Of a stretch of DNA of 13,324 bases, positions 13,242-13,324 are shown in pieces (position 1 is the first letter of the stretch; every line of letters starts with the position of its first letter). The stretch comes from an uncultured Erysipelotrichaceae bacterium (GTDB lineage: Bacteria > Bacillota_I > Bacilli_A > RF39 > UBA660): positions 1 through 13,324 of the forward strand of contig CACYBN010000172.1 of the NCBI GenBank assembly GCA_902772675.1. The letters run 5' to 3'. Below the pieces are notes generated by a model. It had not been told where the DNA came from and ran no database searches. It worked only from the letters and a program-made list of their open reading frames with translations. Both the position numbers and the translations under genes were made by a program.

Positions 13242-13324
13242 TGGTGCGGGTAACAGGAGTTGAACCTGCAAGCCTTGCGGCGCTAGATCCTAAGTCTAGT
13301 GCGTCTGCCAATTCCGCCATACCC
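13242..13324 (-). tRNA. tRNA-Leu (anticodon UAG), missing its first two bases at the window edge
   Basis: The minus strand reads GGGTATGGCGGAATTGGCAG at the 5' side and ends in TACCCGCACCA, so CCA is encoded. The 3' acceptor strand TACCCGC requires a 5' strand of GCGGGTA, so the first two bases lie beyond 13324. The anticodon arm is CTAGA-CTTAGGA-TCTAG with anticodon TAG, which reads CUA-type leucine codons. A long variable arm (GCC-GCAA-GGC) marks it as class II, as leucine tRNAs are. The T arm is GCAGG-TTCAACT-CCTGT with one G-T pair. It is the most G+C-rich stretch in the window. It may be the last gene of a tRNA cluster that extends to the right. Confidence 0.96.

Noticed and set aside
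13242..13324. att-site duplication of the tRNA-Leu 3' end within the window
   Set aside because: The only partial match seen is a six-base TGGTGC at 11987-11992, far too short to support an att site.

Overview
The window is very AT-rich, low-GC Firmicutes-type DNA. It is probably from an uncultured gut-type Bacilli/Mollicutes-related lineage. Supporting signs are RNase HIII, a YcxB-like protein, a VanZ-like protein, a family II pyrophosphatase relative, strong AGGAGG or AGGTG ribosome binding sites, and intrinsic terminators made of short stems plus T runs. The genetic code is the standard bacterial one: tryptophans in the clear proteins are TGG, and TGA is used as a real stop at 331-333. The species assignment is inference.

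Layout, left to right. Positions 1-1571 hold a tight plus-strand operon: the 3' end of a YcxB-like membrane protein cut by the window edge, a DUF3267 membrane zincin (HELLH), and a PlsC-type acyltransferase, closed by a terminator. A MYG1/UPF0160 DHH-like hydrolase follows with its own promoter. Then come a two-helix membrane protein with a Lys/Thr-rich tail and a terminator, a VanZ-like membrane protein, and ribosome recycling factor (frr) in a likely two-gene unit with a PpaC-like DHH protein. Next are an SPFH protein with a C-terminal zinc ribbon and a 1141-residue membrane-anchored surface protein with eight Big_2 Ig-like repeats and a C-terminal domain resembling the helveticin J/TagC/P68 beta-propellers.

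From 9868 the layout changes. RNase HIII (rnhC) lies on the minus strand, convergent with the Ig-like gene across a shared bidirectional terminator. It is divergent from a membrane-anchored protein with the uncharacterised 'KPxIYLYPE' domain. The two divergent promoters share a mirrored leader.

The right end (about 11980-13240) looks less settled. It has three successive plus-oriented terminator-like hairpins, an unexplained inverted repeat, a divergent RdgB/HAM1-like minus-strand gene with an apparently open +1-frame extension after its stop, and a broken coiled-coil gene remnant. All of this abuts the 3' end of tRNA-Leu(UAG). That combination suggests the decayed edge of an acquired element, but no integrase or att duplication is visible.

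Functionally this is mostly housekeeping (translation recycling, RNA/DNA hybrid removal, lipid synthesis, nucleotide clean-up) mixed with envelope proteins. No complete defence, CRISPR or biosynthetic system is present. The most original signals are the Ig-repeat/propeller surface protein, the KPxIYLYPE protein, the PpaC-like protein without the usual C-terminal signature, and the recurrent promoter design in which an extended -10 is followed by a leader of only about 10-20 nucleotides carrying AGGTG.
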